Both the position numbers and the translations under genes were made by a program. From Trichomonas vaginalis G3 (taxonomy: Eukaryota > Parabasalia > Trichomonadida > Trichomonadidae), in contig NC_067208.1 of NCBI RefSeq assembly GCF_026262505.1, forward strand, positions 14,827,962 through 14,891,961: a DNA stretch of 64,000 nt. Direction: 5' to 3'. How positions within the stretch are numbered: position 1 is the stretch's first letter; each line of letters begins with the position of its first letter. The notes beneath the pieces were generated by a model, which saw nothing but the letters and a program-made list of their open reading frames with translations, was not told the DNA's origin and did no database searches. Shown in pieces: positions 62,138 through 64,000 of the stretch.

Positions 62138-62959
62138 TTATGCCATTGCTTCAGCGGATAGACAGCCTACATAGCTTCCTATAGCACCTGCAATATGGAA
62201 CCAAAAATGTGAATGCAGGCACCACTGAAAGATATTTCCTTGTGTGAAACGTTCTGGAACTTTACTAGCGCGGAAGAAGATTCCAACACCTTCTAATGCA
62301 ATAGTAGCAATGCGTAATATAAGCATGTTTTGGCTTTTTTCATTCCATCCATAAATTTTGATTCCGTGAGCGAACAATGGGAAGCAGGTAAAAGCACAAA
62401 GTGAAAATAGAACTGTTCTCAATGTATAGAGCTTCCTACTTAAAATGATTGGTACAGCTCCGATTACAATAACTGAGAGAATTGCGAAAACAGCGCAATA
62501 TATGTACATAAGATCATCTCTCTTTCCATGGAAGAATGCAATTGTATCTACAAAGTCATAAGAAAAGATTTGTATTGCAATTCCGGAAACATCAAAATTT
62601 AACATGATATCATACATTTTCCTATTGTAGTTACGGAAAGTATGATACATTGCAGACATTATATATGTGTATGCCGCTAAGAGGTGTAATGTAAATAATC
62701 GGCCATCGAAGGACCAGCCTCTAATGATGAAAAATACACCCGCAAGGAAATGCGACCATATATTGGATAAGTCTGTACTCTTTGATGTCCATATTTCTAT
62801 TATAGTTTTCAAATTAATTGGTTTTCCAATCATAATCTTGTATTTAGTCATGTACTCATTATCACACAGTACATCTTTTAGGTCTTCCCATTGTTCCTGT
62901 AGAACTGGATCTTTGCTGTCAAACTTTTCTGGATGATACCGATACTTTTTCTTTTCCAT
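62138..62959 (-). CDS. PAQR/haemolysin III family membrane protein
   Basis: A 273-residue protein; ATG at 62957-62959. A ~60-residue cytosolic N-terminus is followed by seven hydrophobic helices. Family landmarks: SNIWSHFLAG before helix 1, SAMYHTF (conserved Ser and His), FDVSGIAIQIF (conserved Asp) and, near the C-terminus, LHSHFWFHIAGAIGSY (His pair). These residues form the zinc site of PAQR (adiponectin/progestin receptor-like) proteins, which act as ceramidase-like hydrolases or as receptors. The length fits the family. Substrate unknown. Confidence 0.85.
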   Translation of the reverse strand: MEKKKYRYHPEKFDSKDPVLQEQWEDLKDVLCDNEYMTKYKIMIGKPINLKTIIEIWTSKSTDLSNIWSHFLAGVFFIIRGWSFDGRLFTLHLLAAYTYIMSAMYHTFRNYNRKMYDIMLNFDVSGIAIQIFSYDFVDTIAFFHGKRDDLMYIYCAVFAILSVIVIGAVPIILSRKLYTLRTVLFSLCAFTCFPLFAHGIKIYGWNEKSQNMLILRIATIALEGVGIFFRASKVPERFTQGNIFQWCLHSHFWFHIAGAIGSYVGCLSAEAMA

Positions 62960-63151
62960 TATGAGGTTATCTCTTCAAATTACAACAACATTACTATAAT
63001 TTTATAGGAAATATAATTCAATCATTAAAAATAAAGCATTATATTTAGTGATAAACATTTTTATTCGAATTTATTTGAGTGAAATTACTTAAATAGTAGA
63101 AGGAAATGAAAAAATCAAGCAATTAAACAAAAAGCAATACAAACAAATCAT

Positions 63152-63886
63152 TTAACGAGAGTTAATTTTCATCAAAAGTGGACGAACGTCGTCAAAAGTG
63201 CGAAGGCGCTCGACAATTGATGAGAGGGTATCAAGTTCCCTATCATGTGGGTCTCCTAAGAAAGGTGGGATCCTAACCGCATTTTCGAGGTGGCCGCCGA
63301 AAGCCTCGATGTTGTCATCGACCAAGATTGTGCGCTCAACGCATGTCCCGACAGTTGAAATGTCCTTGACGTATACGTTTGGCTTAACGAGCCTGCATGA
63401 ATCTCTGAAGAATTTGTGAACAAAAATCTTACCAAGTGGATCAAGGAAAGAAATTATCTGATCAGCATACTCTTCAGAGCTGGAAGTAAATATGTATGGC
63501 TGAGTAATGTTTGAGATTTTGGCCAAAAACGCATCTAAATGTGGTCTTTTGGTAATATAGAGGGTAACCATGGAACCAGAATCATCTGGAATTGTGACTG
63601 TGAAATCGTAAGATGAATTTGCTTCAACTGAAGTATATATTAATGTATTATCGAGATCTAATATAAGGTTTAATGGAGTAATAAAGCTGGATTGGCTCTT
63701 TTTAATACTAGACAAAGCAATGGTTCCTTTGGGAGAAGATGAAATATAACGATAATTTGAATCTGTGGAAATGCGTCGTGGATTGCGGTTGTTACGTGAG
63801 TTTTGTGGAAAATATTCGTATTCATCATCGGATTCTTCTTCTGCTCCGAATTCTTGTTCAAACTGTGCTGTAGCGTCAATCAACAT
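63152..63886 (-). CDS. FCP1/SCP-type HAD phosphatase
   Basis: A 244-residue protein; ATG at 63884-63886. The N-terminal 70 residues are acidic and disordered. The FCP1-homology (NIF) domain then follows: ILDLDNTLIY with nucleophile Asp77 and general acid Asp79, KRPHLDAFLAKI, FTSSSEEYADQIISFLDP, FFRDSCRLVKPNVYVKDIS and TILVDDNIEAFGGH. Small CTD phosphatases of this type dephosphorylate RNA polymerase II CTD or other phosphoproteins. There is no BRCT domain, so it is SCP-like rather than FCP1-like. The catalytic motif is complete. Confidence 0.9.
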   Translation of the reverse strand: MLIDATAQFEQEFGAEEESDDEYEYFPQNSRNNRNPRRISTDSNYRYISSSPKGTIALSSIKKSQSSFITPLNLILDLDNTLIYTSVEANSSYDFTVTIPDDSGSMVTLYITKRPHLDAFLAKISNITQPYIFTSSSEEYADQIISFLDPLGKIFVHKFFRDSCRLVKPNVYVKDISTVGTCVERTILVDDNIEAFGGHLENAVRIPPFLGDPHDRELDTLSSIVERLRTFDDVRPLLMKINSR

Positions 63887-64000
63887 TGATGGAGAATGAA
63901 TTGAATTGTCAAAATTTTATCAAAATCAAGGCAAAATTTAAAATTAACATTTTTTGAATCATGATAATGAATTCGTAGTTAATCGTCCAAAATTTTCTTT
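63887..64000. other. Upstream region of the phosphatase gene, window edge
   Basis: T/A-rich leader running to the edge of the window. No further gene is seen. Confidence 0.4.
63893..63899 (-). promoter_or_regulatory. Initiator-like site of the phosphatase gene
   Basis: TCATTCT lies 7 nt upstream of the ATG on the minus strand. It matches the trichomonad Inr (TCA+1-Y-W), which normally sits within about 20 nt of the start codon. Single short match, so weak on its own. Confidence 0.35.

Overview
The window reads as nuclear DNA of a parabasalid protist, most likely a Tritrichomonas/Trichomonas relative. The DNA is very AT-rich and I found no introns. Host genes are single-exon on both strands with short, T-rich spacers. 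The gene content fits: an initiator-binding (IBP39-type) domain protein, BspA-like leucine-rich repeat fragments, a C19 ubiquitin hydrolase, paralogous protein kinases with N-myristoylation motifs, and a Maverick/Polinton. The species is inferred from this content, not proven.

Layout. (1) 1-3480: the end of an unrecognised element or gene block on the minus strand. It has a long frame running off the left edge, a 10 x 25 bp tandem array, two GC-rich hairpins and a T24 tract. (2) 3481-10090: host DNA with an IBD-type protein, gene remnants, a BspA-like fragment and a 738-aa protein that may be PI3K p101-like. (3) 10091-30336: a 20.2-kb Polinton/Maverick fossil with ~177-bp, almost identical terminal inverted repeats. 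Its parts are a protein-primed family B polymerase, integrase, primase-SF3 helicase, phage-style fibre, double-jelly-roll capsid protein and small basic or amphipathic proteins. Three sets of iteron-like modules flank the helicase gene and abut the right end. It is broken in roughly ten to fifteen places, and one mariner-type MITE sits inside it. (4) 30337-48721: host genes for a Cyc8/UTX-like TPR protein, a kinase, two large alpha-helical repeat proteins (one karyopherin-like), a secreted protein with a bacterial-looking YLYP domain, and a membrane-anchored LamG-LamG-GH18 protein split by one frame change. (5) 48722-54399: a C19 deubiquitinase gene whose first 21 codons are interrupted by two plain DNA transposons, a 2.39-kb MULE-like element and a 0.64-kb mariner MITE, each with target-site duplications. 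(6) 54400-64000: a CHD/SNF2-like protein whose ATP-binding motif I is unrecognisable, a second kinase, a tRNA-Pro(AGG), a small gene with a homopolymer frameshift, a PAQR/HlyIII membrane protein and an FCP1/SCP-type phosphatase.

Functionally the host genes are mostly housekeeping or regulatory: chromatin and transcription, nuclear transport, ubiquitin, kinase and phosphatase signalling, and cell surface. They look like ordinary neighbours rather than one pathway. The accessory material is the Polinton, the left-edge element, the MULE-like element and two related MITEs. The strongest observations are the doubly interrupted deubiquitinase, the iteron modules of the Polinton, the ATPase-dead-looking remodeller and the LamG-GH18 frame change. 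All family calls come from reading motifs by eye; no database search was run.
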